DNA of 64,000 nucleotides from Myxococcales bacterium (GCA_030652255.1 JAUSAZ010000073.1:1-64000), one strand, 5' to 3'. Positions 53,756 through 64,000 are shown, numbered from the stretch's first letter. Made by a program: numbers and translations. The notes: generated from the sequence alone by a model not told the origin.

Positions 53756-55075
53756 TCAGGGCCGGTCGCCGCTCGCGCCCGCGTCGCCCCCGGCGCCCGT
53801 GAGCGTTCCGAGGAAGTCGTAGCGCTCGCGCAGGAAGCGCGGCACCTCGCCGCTCACGGAATACAGGTTGTCGTATTGCTCCAGCGTGAGGGGGATGCCC
53901 GGGACGCGCGTGAGGAGGTCCCGCACCTGGGCGTATTTCATCGCGAGGAGGGGCAGGGTCACCGCCGGGTCCATCGCCTCGCGGGCGTCGCGGAGGTTGG
54001 CCACGTAGCGCTCGCGCAGGTCGGGCTCGGCGAGCAGCGCGGTGAAGTGCCGCTGGAGCTCGCCCGAGGGGTTGGTGGGCGCGAAGGGGTCCGCCGTCGC
54101 GTCGGGCTCCAGGGCCGGGACCTCGTCCCAGTCGTCGCCGAGCGGGCGCGCGACGCCGGTGTCGTCGTTGCGCATCAGCACCCAGTTGTAGGGGTAGTCG
54201 GGGTAGTTGTCGCCGGGCGCGAGGGCCTTCACCGTCGCCGTCCACTGGAGGTACACGGGGATGTCCAGCAGGGTCGAGAGGCGCGCGCGGTCGAAGGTGC
54301 GGCAGAACTCGCCGATGAAGCCCGTCGTCGGCGCGAGGTAGCAGCCGTTCTCGTAGAAGGTGACGTTGCGCGTGCCCTCGAGGCGCTGCCCGAGGTCCCG
54401 GTTGACGTCCTCGGTGAGCGTCTCGACGTGATAGAGCGCGTCGTTGAAGTAGATCGCGACGACGTTGGTGTACTTCACGTGCAGGCGCAGCTCGGGGTGC
54501 ATCGCCGCCACGCGGCGCATCACGCCCGCGGAGAGCCACTCGTGCAGGACGTAGCAGCGCCCGCGGTCGGTCTCGAAGCGGTCGCTGCGGTACCCGTCGG
54601 GGAAGGTGATGGGCGCCGGGAAGTCGAGGCGAAACTGCCGCAGCGCGCCGCAGCGGGAGTTGTTGCCGAGGCGCTGACGGATGGTGCCGGGGTAGGCGCC
54701 GCCGAGGTAGCGGAGGGTCATGGGGACCCGCGACTCGTTGCCCTCGGTGAGCATCACCGCGAGGTCGGCGGGCGCGAGGTCGATGCGAAACTCCGGCAGG
54801 GTCTCGTCGCGGAAGGTCATCGGGGTGGCGCCGTCGCCCACCGCGGCGTCGAGGCCGGCCTCCGGCGCGGGCGCGTTCGCGCGGTCGTCCGCGGCGTCCA
54901 TGGCGGGCGCGGAGGCGTCGAGGAGGTCGTCGCCCACGTCGACCCCGAGGTCGACGGCGACCGAGGCGTCCGCGGGGGCGGCGTCGGGCGACGAGCAGGC
55001 AGCCGGGGCGAGCGCGGCGAGGAGGAGCGGCAGCGCGCGGGCGCCGCGGCGACGGGGCGATGGGCGGTGGGTCAT
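53756..55075 (-). CDS. CotH-kinase-family lipoprotein
   Basis: 439 residues. Lipobox PAAC (Cys27), Asp/Ala linker, then a CotH domain from ~90: LPEFRIDLAPADLAVM, R...GN-S---FRLDF, and the NYPDYPYNWVLM...GDDWDE metal-site region. CotH proteins are atypical secreted kinases that phosphorylate surface proteins or occur in surface-fibre systems; in myxobacteria they often sit with secreted hydrolases. It converges on the glycosidase-like gene (7 bp). Activity is inferred from family only. Confidence 0.8.
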   Translation of the reverse strand: MTHRPSPRRRGARALPLLLAALAPAACSSPDAAPADASVAVDLGVDVGDDLLDASAPAMDAADDRANAPAPEAGLDAAVGDGATPMTFRDETLPEFRIDLAPADLAVMLTEGNESRVPMTLRYLGGAYPGTIRQRLGNNSRCGALRQFRLDFPAPITFPDGYRSDRFETDRGRCYVLHEWLSAGVMRRVAAMHPELRLHVKYTNVVAIYFNDALYHVETLTEDVNRDLGQRLEGTRNVTFYENGCYLAPTTGFIGEFCRTFDRARLSTLLDIPVYLQWTATVKALAPGDNYPDYPYNWVLMRNDDTGVARPLGDDWDEVPALEPDATADPFAPTNPSGELQRHFTALLAEPDLRERYVANLRDAREAMDPAVTLPLLAMKYAQVRDLLTRVPGIPLTLEQYDNLYSVSGEVPRFLRERYDFLGTLTGAGGDAGASGDRP

Positions 55076-55111
55076 TCGCGACGGAGGTTCATCCCAAAGC
55101 GCGCGACGCGT

Positions 55112-56098
<987 letters not shown>

Positions 56099-56607
56099 CG
56101 ACGCTCCGGGACGGGTTATAGCGCCGCGGCCTGGGGTTCGGCGTACGGGTTGGCGCAAGCGCCGTGCTTCGGGGGTGGTGCAACCCGCTGCGGGGCCGCG
56201 GGTTCGGGCGTCGGGCCTCGCCGCCGACGGGGGCCTTGCTGCGTCGGGATGATTCGCCACCCCTCCGCCATGGGGTGGACCATGGTCTGGTGCGCGACGA
56301 CTTCGCGGCGCTCGCGAGGACGACGAGGAGAAGCACGCCGCTGGGCCGCTGCGGCTGTCGTCGCGTGGGCTCGTGGCATGGGAGGGTGGGTGGGTTCAAC
56401 CTGCACGCGGGGGTGCGAGTCGCGCGCGACGAGCCCGACGCCGCGGACGTCGCTGGTGCGCCATCACGGCCATGCCTTGGGCTCCGCAGGGGGGGGGGAG
56501 AACCGCAAGGGTCGCAAGGGTCGCAAGGGAGCGACAGGCTTGGGCGGACAGGCGCTCCGACGCCTTGTCCCCCTTCTTCAGGCCCATGTAGTTTCGCGCG
56601 AGTCCCG
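56099..56607. other. 509-bp intergenic region with a dispersed repeat copy
   Basis: No gene with convincing codon bias. It holds a poly-G run and a 30-bp sequence (56500-56529) identical to the end of the inverted-repeat arm at 30671-30700. Promoters of the CDF gene (left) and the 56608 gene (right) are expected here, but I cannot place them. Confidence 0.75.
56498..56530 (+). repeat. Dispersed copy of the GGGTCGCAA repeat
   Basis: Contains two and a half tandem copies of the 9-mer GGGTCGCAA; bases 56500-56529 are identical to 30671-30700. No inverted partner is seen nearby. Confidence 0.9.
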
Positions 56608-57306
56608 ATGCGCGAGACCCGATTCACCTCCGCCGGCTACTTCCTCACGCGGCGGTGTGCTCGACCGGAGTGGGCGCACGGGGCACCCGACCTGCTGCCA
56701 CCCACCCTCGTGACGCTCTCGCCGTGCCTGGTCGACGTCGTTCCGTCGCTCTGGCCTTCGCCGTGTGCGCCGCCCTTGCGACCCGACGAGGCCGCGCTCG
56801 CCCGCCTCGGGATGACCTCTGCGTCCGCCGGGGCCGCCGAAGCATGGGCGACCGCCCGGTGCGACGCCGCGCCCGACCAGTGGCCCACGCCGCTGACGAC
56901 GCTCTCGACGCTCCGGGAGTTCGTCGATCGCTTCGTCGCTCCGTCGGCGGACGTGATCCTCGTCGGGGTCGCGCTGCCCGACGACCTCGTCGCGGGCGTC
57001 CTCGCGCTGCCGGGGTCGGTCGCGAGCGAGCGGGGCCACGCGCTGCGCATGTCGACGCCCCCGGAGCCGGGCGGCGAGGTCGCGGGCTACGAGGTGCTCG
57101 GCGACGGAATCGACGAGCTGCACTCCATCGTCTGCACCGGCGGCGAGGCGGCGCTGCGCGAGGTGCTCGGGATCGCGCTGAACCAGCACGGCCTCATCGA
57201 CGGGCTCGACGACGCGCGGCGGGCGGCCGCGTGGGCGTCGGAGGAGGGCCACGGCGAGCCGGTCGCGTACCTCCCGTGGCGGGTGGCGCTGTACCCGCGG
57301 GCGTGA
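56608..57306 (+). CDS. Hypothetical protein, unknown function
   Basis: 232 residues, soluble. Opens MRETRFTSAGYFLTRRC and has alternating helix/strand blocks, including a DDLVAGVLALPGSV strand pair and a C-terminal DGLDDARRAAAW helix. No motif, signal or membrane segment is seen and I do not recognise a family. The first ~55 residues are looser in codon bias than the rest, so the start could lie downstream. It is preceded by the repeat-containing intergenic region. Confidence 0.5.
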   Translation: MRETRFTSAGYFLTRRCARPEWAHGAPDLLPPTLVTLSPCLVDVVPSLWPSPCAPPLRPDEAALARLGMTSASAGAAEAWATARCDAAPDQWPTPLTTLSTLREFVDRFVAPSADVILVGVALPDDLVAGVLALPGSVASERGHALRMSTPPEPGGEVAGYEVLGDGIDELHSIVCTGGEAALREVLGIALNQHGLIDGLDDARRAAAWASEEGHGEPVAYLPWRVALYPRA

Positions 57307-57564
57307 GGGGACGCGGCCGGGTTCTCAGCGCCGCGAGAGCTGCGGGTGCGCCCGCCCCATGCCGACGGGCACCGGCATCGGCGGTGGTTGCGGTGGCTGC
57401 GGTGGCCGCGGCGGCGGCGGACGGAGGCCCGCCGCGACGAGCTCGGGTCCGACGTGAGCGGTGAGCGGGCATCGGGTCCCCGGCGGTCGCATCCCTGCGC
57501 GGGCTCACCTGGGCGGCGGGGTGAGGCATCGAAGGCGAGCGTCGGCGGGTGTACGGTGAGCGCC

Positions 57565-58155
57565 ATGAGCGCCGCCGAGAAGCTGGTCACGACCTACCCG
57601 GAGTACCTCGCACTCGAAGCGGCGAGCCCCGTGAAGATGCAGTACGTCGACGGCGTCGCATACGCGATGGCGGGGGGGACGCCGGCGCATTCCGAGATCG
57701 CAGCTCGACTCATCGGCACCCTCTTCAACCTCGTGCGCGCAGGGGGCGGGCGTTGCCGGGTGCACACGAGCGACCTGAAGATTCACGTCTCCGCGTCGGG
57801 CGACAGCTACTACCCCGACGCCTCGGTGGTGTGCGGCCCGCAGGAGCTCGCCGCGGTGGACGCCAACGCCGTCACCAACCCGACGATGCTGGTAGAGGTG
57901 CTCTCGGACTCGACGGAGTCCTACGACCGCGGGAAGAAGTTCCGGGCGTACCGGCGGCTCCCGTCGCTCCAGCACTACCTCCTGGCGAACCAGGATGAGG
58001 CGCGCCTCGAGCACTACCGCCGCAACGACGACGGGACGTGGACGCTCACCATCGCCGAAGCCGGAGCGAAAGTGGCGTTGCCCGACCTGGGCGGTGACCT
58101 CATGGTCGACGAGATCTACGCGGGCGTGGCGTTCGCTGCGACGCAGGTCGCTTGA
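57565..58155 (+). CDS. Uma2-family (DUF820) PD-(D/E)xK nuclease-fold protein
   Basis: 196 residues with the Uma2 hallmarks: an opening E-Y-L-ALEAASPVKMQYVDG, GGTPAHSEIAARL, the catalytic-site strands YYPDASVVC (PD) and LVEVLSDSTESYDRGKKF (ExL...K), and LPSLQHYLLANQ. These are restriction-endonuclease-fold proteins of uncertain function that are strongly expanded in cyanobacteria and myxobacteria and often mobile. The gene stands alone with non-coding flanks of ~260 bp and ~210 bp. Confidence 0.85.
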   Translation: MSAAEKLVTTYPEYLALEAASPVKMQYVDGVAYAMAGGTPAHSEIAARLIGTLFNLVRAGGGRCRVHTSDLKIHVSASGDSYYPDASVVCGPQELAAVDANAVTNPTMLVEVLSDSTESYDRGKKFRAYRRLPSLQHYLLANQDEARLEHYRRNDDGTWTLTIAEAGAKVALPDLGGDLMVDEIYAGVAFAATQVA

Positions 58156-58362
58156 GCGTCCTCACGCACGCCCGCGACGCCCAGCACCGCACGGTGTCGA
58201 GCTCCTCTACGGCACCGGTCTCCGGTCGCTGACAGCGCCGCGGTCGTACCGGGGAAGCGTTCGCTGACCACGCCGCGGTCGTACTCCGATCTCCAGCCCC
58301 GGCGCCTGGGACGCCCTTGACACGGATTGACCGTCGGTCTTGCGCGGCGGTAGGGTCGCGCC

Positions 58363-59601
58363 GTGTTTCCCCCCCCGCGGCGCCTCGGCGCAGCCCTCGC
58401 CGCGCTCGCATTCTCGGCGGCCGCGACGGCGCACGCGCAGCCCGTCGCCGGGGCAATCGACCGCGACACCGTCATCGAGCATGCGCGCCGGCGCTCGTGG
58501 GCCGTGCGGGTGGCGGTCGCGCGCTCGGGCGAGGCGCGGGCCCTGCGCGAGGGCGCCTCGCTCCCGGCGCGGGAGAACCCCAGCCTCCAGCTCCGCAGCG
58601 GGCCCCGCTTCACCAACGACCGCGGCGCCGTCCCCGACCTCAGCTTCGCCCTGAGCTGGCCGGTCGACCTCTCGGGCTCCGCGGGCGCCCGCACCCGCCA
58701 CGCCGAGGCCGCCGCCGAGGCCGCGGAGGCGGAGCTGCGCGACGGCGTGCGGGTGGCGGTGGGCGCGGCCCTCGACCTCTACGCCCGGGTGCTCGGGGCC
58801 GGCGAGGCGCTGCGGCTGGCGGAGGCGCGCGCGGCGCTCGACGAGGCCCTGGTGCGCGCGGCGGGGGTGCGGCGCGCGGCGGGCGTCACCGGCGACGGCG
58901 ACCTGGCGACGGCGAGCGCGGCGTACGCCGAGGCCGCGGCGCGGAGCCTGCGGGCGAGGGCCGAGCGCGAGGCGCTGCGGGCGGAGCTGCTGGCGGCGCT
59001 GGGCCTCGACCCGCAGGCGCCCACGGAGGTCGTCGGCGCGCTGGGTCCGCCGGGGGAGAGCGCGGGGCTGGAGGCGCTGCTCGCCCGCGCCGACCGCCGC
59101 AGCGACGTGCTCGCGGGCGCCGCGCTGGTGTCGCTCGCGCGGGCCGACGTCGACGTGCAGCGCCGCGCCGGCACCCCGGTGCCGCGGCTGCTGCTGCAGG
59201 GCGTCCGGGAGAACGAGGTCTTCGTGCAGGGGGGCGTCGAGCTCCCGCTGCCGTTGTACCAGCGCAACCAGACCGCCCGGGCGGTGAGCGCCGCGGTGGC
59301 GACGACGCGCGAGGCCCAGCGCGAGGCGGTGCGCGCGCGGGCCCGCGGCGAGGTGGTGGCGGCGTGGCGGCGCGCCGACGGGGCGGCGGCGGCCTTCGCG
59401 GCGCTGGCGGCGGCGATGGGCGCCGCGGACGAGGCCGAGCGGCTGTCGACGCGGGCCTACGAGCTGGGCCAGGCCGAGCTGGCCACGGCGCTGGCGGCGC
59501 GGCGGGTGGCGGCGGAGGCGCGCGCGGCGCGGGTCGACGCGCTGCTCGCGTGGGTGCGGGCGAGGCTCGCGCTCGACGTCGCGGCGGGGGTAGGTCCCTG
59601 A
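58363..59601 (+). CDS. Outer-membrane efflux protein of the TolC/CzcC family
   Basis: 412 residues from a GTG at 58363, with a cleavable signal (ending near AHAQ). Ala/Arg-rich coiled-coil helices in two repeats (residues ~35-210 and ~250-410) with NPSLQL and LPLYQRNQTARA segments typical of the OEP/TolC duplication. It provides the outer-membrane tunnel of the tripartite metal pump encoded by the next two genes (2 bp gap). Confidence 0.8.
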   Translation: MFPPPRRLGAALAALAFSAAATAHAQPVAGAIDRDTVIEHARRRSWAVRVAVARSGEARALREGASLPARENPSLQLRSGPRFTNDRGAVPDLSFALSWPVDLSGSAGARTRHAEAAAEAAEAELRDGVRVAVGAALDLYARVLGAGEALRLAEARAALDEALVRAAGVRRAAGVTGDGDLATASAAYAEAAARSLRARAEREALRAELLAALGLDPQAPTEVVGALGPPGESAGLEALLARADRRSDVLAGAALVSLARADVDVQRRAGTPVPRLLLQGVRENEVFVQGGVELPLPLYQRNQTARAVSAAVATTREAQREAVRARARGEVVAAWRRADGAAAAFAALAAAMGAADEAERLSTRAYELGQAELATALAARRVAAEARAARVDALLAWVRARLALDVAAGVGP

Positions 59602-59603
59602 CG

Positions 59604-60764
59604 ATGCGCGCGCGGGTGATGGTGCTGTCCGTCGTGATCGCCGCGACCGCGTGTCGCGACCCCGCGCCCGCGCCCGCGGCCCCGGCGGAGCCCGCGCGGC
59701 CGGCGGCGCAGGTGGTCGAGCTCACCGCGGAGGGCATGACCAACGCGCAGGTGCGCACGGTGACGCTCACCCCGTCGGCGCTCGCGGCGCGGCTGCCGGT
59801 GATCGGCACCCTGATGGCCGACCCGCAGCGGGTGGCGCGGGTGGGGGCGCGCTTCAGCGGGCGGGTGCTGGCGCTGCGCGCGGGCCTCGGGGACGTCGTG
59901 CGGGCGGGCGCGCCGCTGGCGGAGATCGACACCGTGGAGCTGCACCAGGTGTCGACGGAGTACCTCACGGCGGTGGCGCGCGCGCGGCAGGCGACGGACG
60001 CGCTCGCGCGGCAGCGCGCCCTGGTGGGCGAGCGCGTGGGCGCCCTGATGGACCTGCGACGCCTGGAGGCCGACGCCGACGCCGCGAACGCCACGCTGCA
60101 CGAGGCCGAGGAGCACCTGCACGTGCTCGGGCTGACCGAGCCGGACATCCGCTCGCTGCGCGCGCGCACCACGCACGGCGAGTCGCGGAGCGTGGTGCGC
60201 TCGCCCATCGCGGGGCGCGTGCTGGCCTTCCCCCTCGCGCTGGGCCAGGTGGTGACGGGCACCGAGGAGGTGGCCACGGTGGCGCAGCCCGGCGCGGTGT
60301 GGGCGGTGCTGCGGGTGCCCGAGGCCGACATCGCGTCGGTGTTCGCGGGCGCGGCGGTGGAGGTGCGCACCGCGGCCGAGCCCGACCGCGCGCTCCCGGC
60401 GACGCTGGAGTTCGTGGGCGACCTGGTCGACCCGGTGACCCGCATGGTGGAGTGCCGCGCGCCGCTCGCGGGCATCGGCGGCACGTTGCGCGCCGGGATG
60501 AGCCTCGCGGCGTGGATCACCCTCCGCGCGGGCCCGTCGGCGCTGTGGATCCCCGCCGAGGCGGTGCTCACCCACGAGTCGTCGCCGGTGGTCTTCGTGC
60601 AGGTGGGCGAGCGGCGCTTCGCCCCGCGCCCGGTGTCCGTGGGCGCCCCGCGGGCGGGCCAGGTGCCGGTGACGGCGGGCGTCGCCGCGGGCGACGTGGT
60701 GGTCGTGCACGGGGCCTTCAGCCTGCGCGGCGAGCTCGAGCGCGCCGAGCTCGAGGAGGACTGA
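59604..60764 (+). CDS. RND efflux periplasmic adaptor (CzcB/CusB-like)
   Basis: 386 residues. Lipobox ATAC (Cys17) predicts a lipid-anchored membrane-fusion protein. Barrel-sandwich-hybrid halves are split by a helical hairpin (RVLALRAGLGDVVRAGAPLAEIDT ... SVVRSPIAGRVLAFPLALGQVV), then a beta-barrel and membrane-proximal domain (ALWIPAEAVL). It joins the inner-membrane pump to the outer-membrane channel. Start ATG 59604 lies 2 bp after the TolC gene. Confidence 0.85.
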   Translation: MRARVMVLSVVIAATACRDPAPAPAAPAEPARPAAQVVELTAEGMTNAQVRTVTLTPSALAARLPVIGTLMADPQRVARVGARFSGRVLALRAGLGDVVRAGAPLAEIDTVELHQVSTEYLTAVARARQATDALARQRALVGERVGALMDLRRLEADADAANATLHEAEEHLHVLGLTEPDIRSLRARTTHGESRSVVRSPIAGRVLAFPLALGQVVTGTEEVATVAQPGAVWAVLRVPEADIASVFAGAAVEVRTAAEPDRALPATLEFVGDLVDPVTRMVECRAPLAGIGGTLRAGMSLAAWITLRAGPSALWIPAEAVLTHESSPVVFVQVGERRFAPRPVSVGAPRAGQVPVTAGVAAGDVVVVHGAFSLRGELERAELEED

Positions 60765-60770
60765 GCGCCG

Positions 60771-63700
60771 ATGCTGGCGTGGGTCGTCGCGGCGAGCATC
60801 CGGCACCGCCTCGCGGTGCTGCTGGGCGTGGTGCTGCTGGTGGTGCTGGGCGTGCGGGCCTTCGCGTCGCTGCCCATCGACGCCGTGCCCGACCTCACCA
60901 ACGTGCAGGTGCAGGTGCTCACCTCGGCGCCCTCGCTCGGTGCGCTCGACGTCGAGCGCCTCGTGAGCGCGCCCGTCGAGATGGCCCTCGGAGGCATCCC
61001 CGGGGTGCGCGAGCTGCGCTCCCTCTCGCGCTACGGCGTCTCGGCGGTGACCGTGGTCTTCGACGACGACGTCGACCCGCAGGTGGCCCGCAACCGCGTC
61101 AACGAGCGCATGCCTCGCATCCGGGGGGAGGTGCCCACCGCCGTCGGCGTGCCCGAGATGGGCCCGCTCGCCACCGGCCTCGGCGAGATCTACCAGTTCG
61201 AGGTGCGCGGCGACGGCCTCGGCCCGATGGCGCTGCGCTCGATCCTCGACTGGCAGATCGCGCCGCGGCTGCGCATGGTGCCCGGCGTCATCGACGTGAA
61301 CACCTTCGGCGGCGAGCTTCGCACCTACGAGGTCACCGTCGACCCGCAGCGCATGGCCGTGCGCCACGTGGCGCTCGACGAGATCATCACCGCCCTCGAG
61401 CGCAACCACGTCGCGGTGGGCGGCGGCGCCATCCACCGCGGCCCCGAGGGGCTGCTCGTGCGCGGCGACGGCCTCGTGCGCTCCCTCGACGACCTCGCCG
61501 ACATCGCCGTCTCGCACCGCGACGGCGCCCCGATCTACGTGCGCGACGTGGCCACCACCCGCTTCGCCCCGATGCTCCGCCAGGGCGCCGCCACGCGCGA
61601 CGGGCGCGGCGAGGTGGTGGTCGGCATGACCCTGATGCTCCTCGGGGACAACTCCCGGGTGGTCTCGCGCGCGGTCGCCGACGCCGTGCGGCGCATCAAC
61701 CCGACGCTCCCGCCGGGCGTGCGCATCGACGCCTTCTACGACCGCACCACCCTGGTCGACCGCACCCTGCGCACGGTCTCGCACAGCCTCGCGGAGGGCG
61801 GCCTGCTCGTCGCGGTGGTGCTCTTCCTGATGCTCCGCAACATCCGCGCGAGCCTCGTGGCGGCGGCGATGATCCCGCTCTGCATGCTGGCGGCGTTCAT
61901 CGGCATGCGGGCCATGGGCATCAGCGGCAACCTCATGAGCCTCGGGGCCATCGACTTCGGCCTGGTGGTCGACGGGGCCATCATCCTGCTGGAGAACGCC
62001 GTGCACCACCTCGCGGCCGAGCGCGCGCAGCTCGGGCGCCCGCTCACCCGCGGCGAGCGCGACGCGGTGGTGCTTCGCTCGGCGATGGAGGTGCGCGGCG
62101 CCACGGCCTTCGGGGAGGTGATCATCGGGCTGGTGTACCTCCCGGTGCTCACGCTCCAGGGGGTCGAGGGCAAGACCTTCCAGCCCATGGCGCTGACGGT
62201 GCTCTTCGCGCTCGCGGGGGCCTTCGTGCTGTCGCTCACCTTCGTCCCCGCCCTCGCCTCGCTGCTGCTCAGCGCCGACGCCCGGGACCTGCCGTCGCCC
62301 ATCGTGACGGCCGCGCGGCGGGTGTACGAGCCCCTCCTGCGCGCCACCCTGCGGCGCCCGGCGGTGACCCTGGGTCTCGCGCTGCTGGGCCTCGGCGCCA
62401 GCGCGGCGCTCGGGCGGGGCCTCGGGTCGGAGTTCGTGCCGCAGCTCAACGAGGGGGCGATCATCGTCGAGACGGTGCGCCAGCCCTCGACCAGCCTCGA
62501 CGAGTCGGTGCGCCAGTCGACCCTCATCGAGCGGGTGCTCCTGCGCTTCCCCGAGGTGACCACCGTGGTGAGCAAGACCGGCCGCCCGGAGATCGCCAAC
62601 GACCCGATGGGCGTCGAGCAGAGCGACGTGCTGGTGATGCTGCGCCCCGCGTCGCAGACCCTGCCGGCGCCCGAGCGCGACGCCCTCGTCGGCCGGATGC
62701 GCGCGGCCCTGGTCGCCGCGGTGCCGGGCGTGGGCTTCGGCTTCACGCAGCCCATCCAGATGCGCATGAACGAGCTCCTGAGCGGCGTGCGCGCCGACGT
62801 CGCGGTGAAGGTCTACGGCGAGGACCTCCCGACGCTGGCCCGCCTCGGGGCCGAGATCGCGCGCGCGCTGCGCACCGTCCGCGGCGCGACGGACCTCCGC
62901 GCCGACCGGGTGGAGGGCATGCCGGTGCTGCGCGCCACCATCGACCGCCACGCCGCCGCGCGCCTCGGCGCCGACGGCCACGAGGCCCTGATGATGGTCG
63001 AGGCCATCGGCGGCCGCACCGTCGGGACCGTGCTGGAGGGCCGGCAGCGCTACCCCCTGCGCGTGCGGCTCCCGGCCGGGCTGCGCGACGACCTCGACGC
63101 CCTGCGCCGGCTGCCGGTGCACATCGCGGGCGACGCCACGGTGCCGCTGCGCGACGTGGCGACGCTGGAGCTCATCGACGAGCCCGTGGTGATCAACCGC
63201 GAGTCCCTCTCGCGCCGCCTCGTGGTGCAGACCAACGTGCGAGGCCGCGACCTCGGCGGCTTCGCGGCGGAGGCGCAGCGCGCCGTGGCCCGCTCGGTGC
63301 GCCTGCCGCCCGGCTACCGCCTGGAGTGGGGCGGGCAGTTCGAGAACCTGGAGCGGGCGCAGCTCCGGCTGGCGGTGGTGGTCCCCATCGCCCTCGCGCT
63401 CATCCTGGCGCTGCTCTTCATCTCGCTGCGCTCGGTGAGCGCCGCGCTGCTCATCTTCGCCAACGTCCCCTTCGCCGCGACCGGCGGCGTGCTCGCGCTC
63501 TGGGCCCGCGGCCTCCCTTTGAGCCTCTCGGCCGCGGTCGGGTTCATCGCGCTCTTCGGGGTCGCGGTGCTCAACGGCCTCGTGCTCATGACCCAGGTGC
63601 GACAGCTCCGCGCCGAGGGCCGGTCGGCCGCCGAGGCCGCGCAGGAGGGCGCCCTCCGCCGCCTGCGCCCGGTGCTCACCACCGCCCTCGTGGCCTCGCT

Positions 63701-63872
63701 GGGCTTCGTCCCGATGGCGCTCACCACCGGGGCCGGCAGCGAGGTGCAGCGCCCGCTCGCCACCGTGGTCATCGGCGGGCTCATCACCTCGACCCTGCTC
63801 ACCCTGCTCGTGCTCCCGACGCTCTACGCCTGGCTCGGCCGGCGCGACGCCCCCGCGCCGCCCGGCGTGTGA
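60771..63872 (+). CDS. Heavy-metal RND efflux pump (CzcA/CusA family)
   Basis: 1,033 residues, full length, with twelve membrane helices in the RND pattern (one N-terminal, six central at ~335-510, five C-terminal). The proton-relay helix carries Asp395 and Asp401 in DFGLVVDGAIILLEN, the signature of the heavy-metal (HME) subgroup. NVNR-type segment RNRVNERMP and periplasmic porter repeats are present. It pumps divalent or monovalent metal cations out; the exact metal is not evident since the CusA Met-triad cannot be judged reliably by eye. Starts 6 bp after the adaptor. Confidence 0.9.
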   Translation: MLAWVVAASIRHRLAVLLGVVLLVVLGVRAFASLPIDAVPDLTNVQVQVLTSAPSLGALDVERLVSAPVEMALGGIPGVRELRSLSRYGVSAVTVVFDDDVDPQVARNRVNERMPRIRGEVPTAVGVPEMGPLATGLGEIYQFEVRGDGLGPMALRSILDWQIAPRLRMVPGVIDVNTFGGELRTYEVTVDPQRMAVRHVALDEIITALERNHVAVGGGAIHRGPEGLLVRGDGLVRSLDDLADIAVSHRDGAPIYVRDVATTRFAPMLRQGAATRDGRGEVVVGMTLMLLGDNSRVVSRAVADAVRRINPTLPPGVRIDAFYDRTTLVDRTLRTVSHSLAEGGLLVAVVLFLMLRNIRASLVAAAMIPLCMLAAFIGMRAMGISGNLMSLGAIDFGLVVDGAIILLENAVHHLAAERAQLGRPLTRGERDAVVLRSAMEVRGATAFGEVIIGLVYLPVLTLQGVEGKTFQPMALTVLFALAGAFVLSLTFVPALASLLLSADARDLPSPIVTAARRVYEPLLRATLRRPAVTLGLALLGLGASAALGRGLGSEFVPQLNEGAIIVETVRQPSTSLDESVRQSTLIERVLLRFPEVTTVVSKTGRPEIANDPMGVEQSDVLVMLRPASQTLPAPERDALVGRMRAALVAAVPGVGFGFTQPIQMRMNELLSGVRADVAVKVYGEDLPTLARLGAEIARALRTVRGATDLRADRVEGMPVLRATIDRHAAARLGADGHEALMMVEAIGGRTVGTVLEGRQRYPLRVRLPAGLRDDLDALRRLPVHIAGDATVPLRDVATLELIDEPVVINRESLSRRLVVQTNVRGRDLGGFAAEAQRAVARSVRLPPGYRLEWGGQFENLERAQLRLAVVVPIALALILALLFISLRSVSAALLIFANVPFAATGGVLALWARGLPLSLSAAVGFIALFGVAVLNGLVLMTQVRQLRAEGRSAAEAAQEGALRRLRPVLTTALVASLGFVPMALTTGAGSEVQRPLATVVIGGLITSTLLTLLVLPTLYAWLGRRDAPAPPGV

Positions 63873-63890
63873 GCGGGTGATGGCCTCGCG

Positions 63891-64000
63891 CTACCGCCCC
63901 GGGATCGCCCGCTCGCCGTAGCCGTGGAGCGGCGCGATGCCGCTCGCCTCGCCGCCCGACGGGGAGAGCATCGCCGCGTCGACCGCGCGCATCGCCTCGC
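63891..64000 (-). CDS. C-terminus of an unidentified protein (partial, runs off window)
   Basis: Reading leftwards from 64000, the minus strand has an open frame of at least 36 codons ending at a TAG (63891-63893) 18 bp after the pump gene. The visible peptide (EAMRAVDAAMLSPSGG ... GERAIPGR) is plausible coding sequence but shows no recognisable motif. It would be convergent with the efflux operon. Confidence 0.45.
   Translation of the reverse strand, partial: EAMRAVDAAMLSPSGGEASGIAPLHGYGERAIPGR

Overview
The window is very GC-rich DNA with densely packed genes, frequent GTGA/ATGA stop-start overlaps, and many lipoproteins that carry long Asp/Ala/Pro-rich linkers after the lipid-attachment cysteine. 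Together with an IgGFc-binding-domain lipoprotein, an RCC1 lipoprotein, IPT/TIG and CotH lipoproteins, HEAT and TPR solenoids and DUF4388-type regulators, this points to a free-living predatory or soil member of the Myxococcota (Polyangiales-like; inferred from gene content only). I see no rRNA, tRNA, phage, transposase or CRISPR array.

Layout. 1-7.7 kb: a truncated TonB-like protein, siroheme synthase N-domain, a UDP-sugar pyrophosphorylase, an alpha/beta hydrolase, a peptidoglycan-binding protein, a DCC thiol protein, a metallochaperone and a YyaL-type thioredoxin-domain protein. 7.7-19.4 kb: an RCC1 lipoprotein, then what looks like one exopolysaccharide island: a lipoprotein polysaccharide deacetylase, a co-linear block (cell-surface alpha/alpha-barrel-like lipoprotein, PgaC-like glycosyltransferase, single-domain receiver, 1,219-residue membrane-anchored HEAT protein) and a divergent TPR plus beta-barrel (YaiO-like) exporter candidate. 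19.5-26 kb: a large unknown cysteine-motif protein, a kynureninase-like operon with an FmdE-like lipoprotein, and a glutaredoxin/TlpA/Lgt group. 26-38 kb: an Hsp70-like/DUF4388/J-like fusion, surface lipoproteins (IPT/TIG, Cys-rich, IgGFc-binding), a long imperfect inverted repeat, a zinc-ribbon membrane protein, a small channel-like protein and a membrane-anchored patatin.

37.8-44.2 kb is a tightly coupled respiratory or assimilatory operon: cytochrome-b-like membrane protein, NapA/NasA-type molybdoenzyme, four-cluster ferredoxin, Rieske protein, small membrane protein, SLAC1/TDT anion channel and hemerythrin. It probably reduces nitrate or a similar oxyanion. 44.3-50.5 kb holds housekeeping and accessory enzymes (serine hydrolase, PaiB, HAD phosphatase, topoisomerase IB, a solenoid protein, a small lipoprotein). 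50.6-64 kb has MgtE, a glycosidase-like lipoprotein, a CotH lipoprotein, a His-rich CDF exporter, an unknown protein, a Uma2 nuclease-fold protein, and a complete CzcCBA-type metal efflux operon, ending in the C-terminus of another gene.

The best candidates for undescribed biology are the HEAT/receiver-coupled exopolysaccharide island (9.1-19.4 kb) and the Hsp70-like/J-like one-chain protein (26.2 kb). Functions are assigned by motif reading only; no database search was possible.
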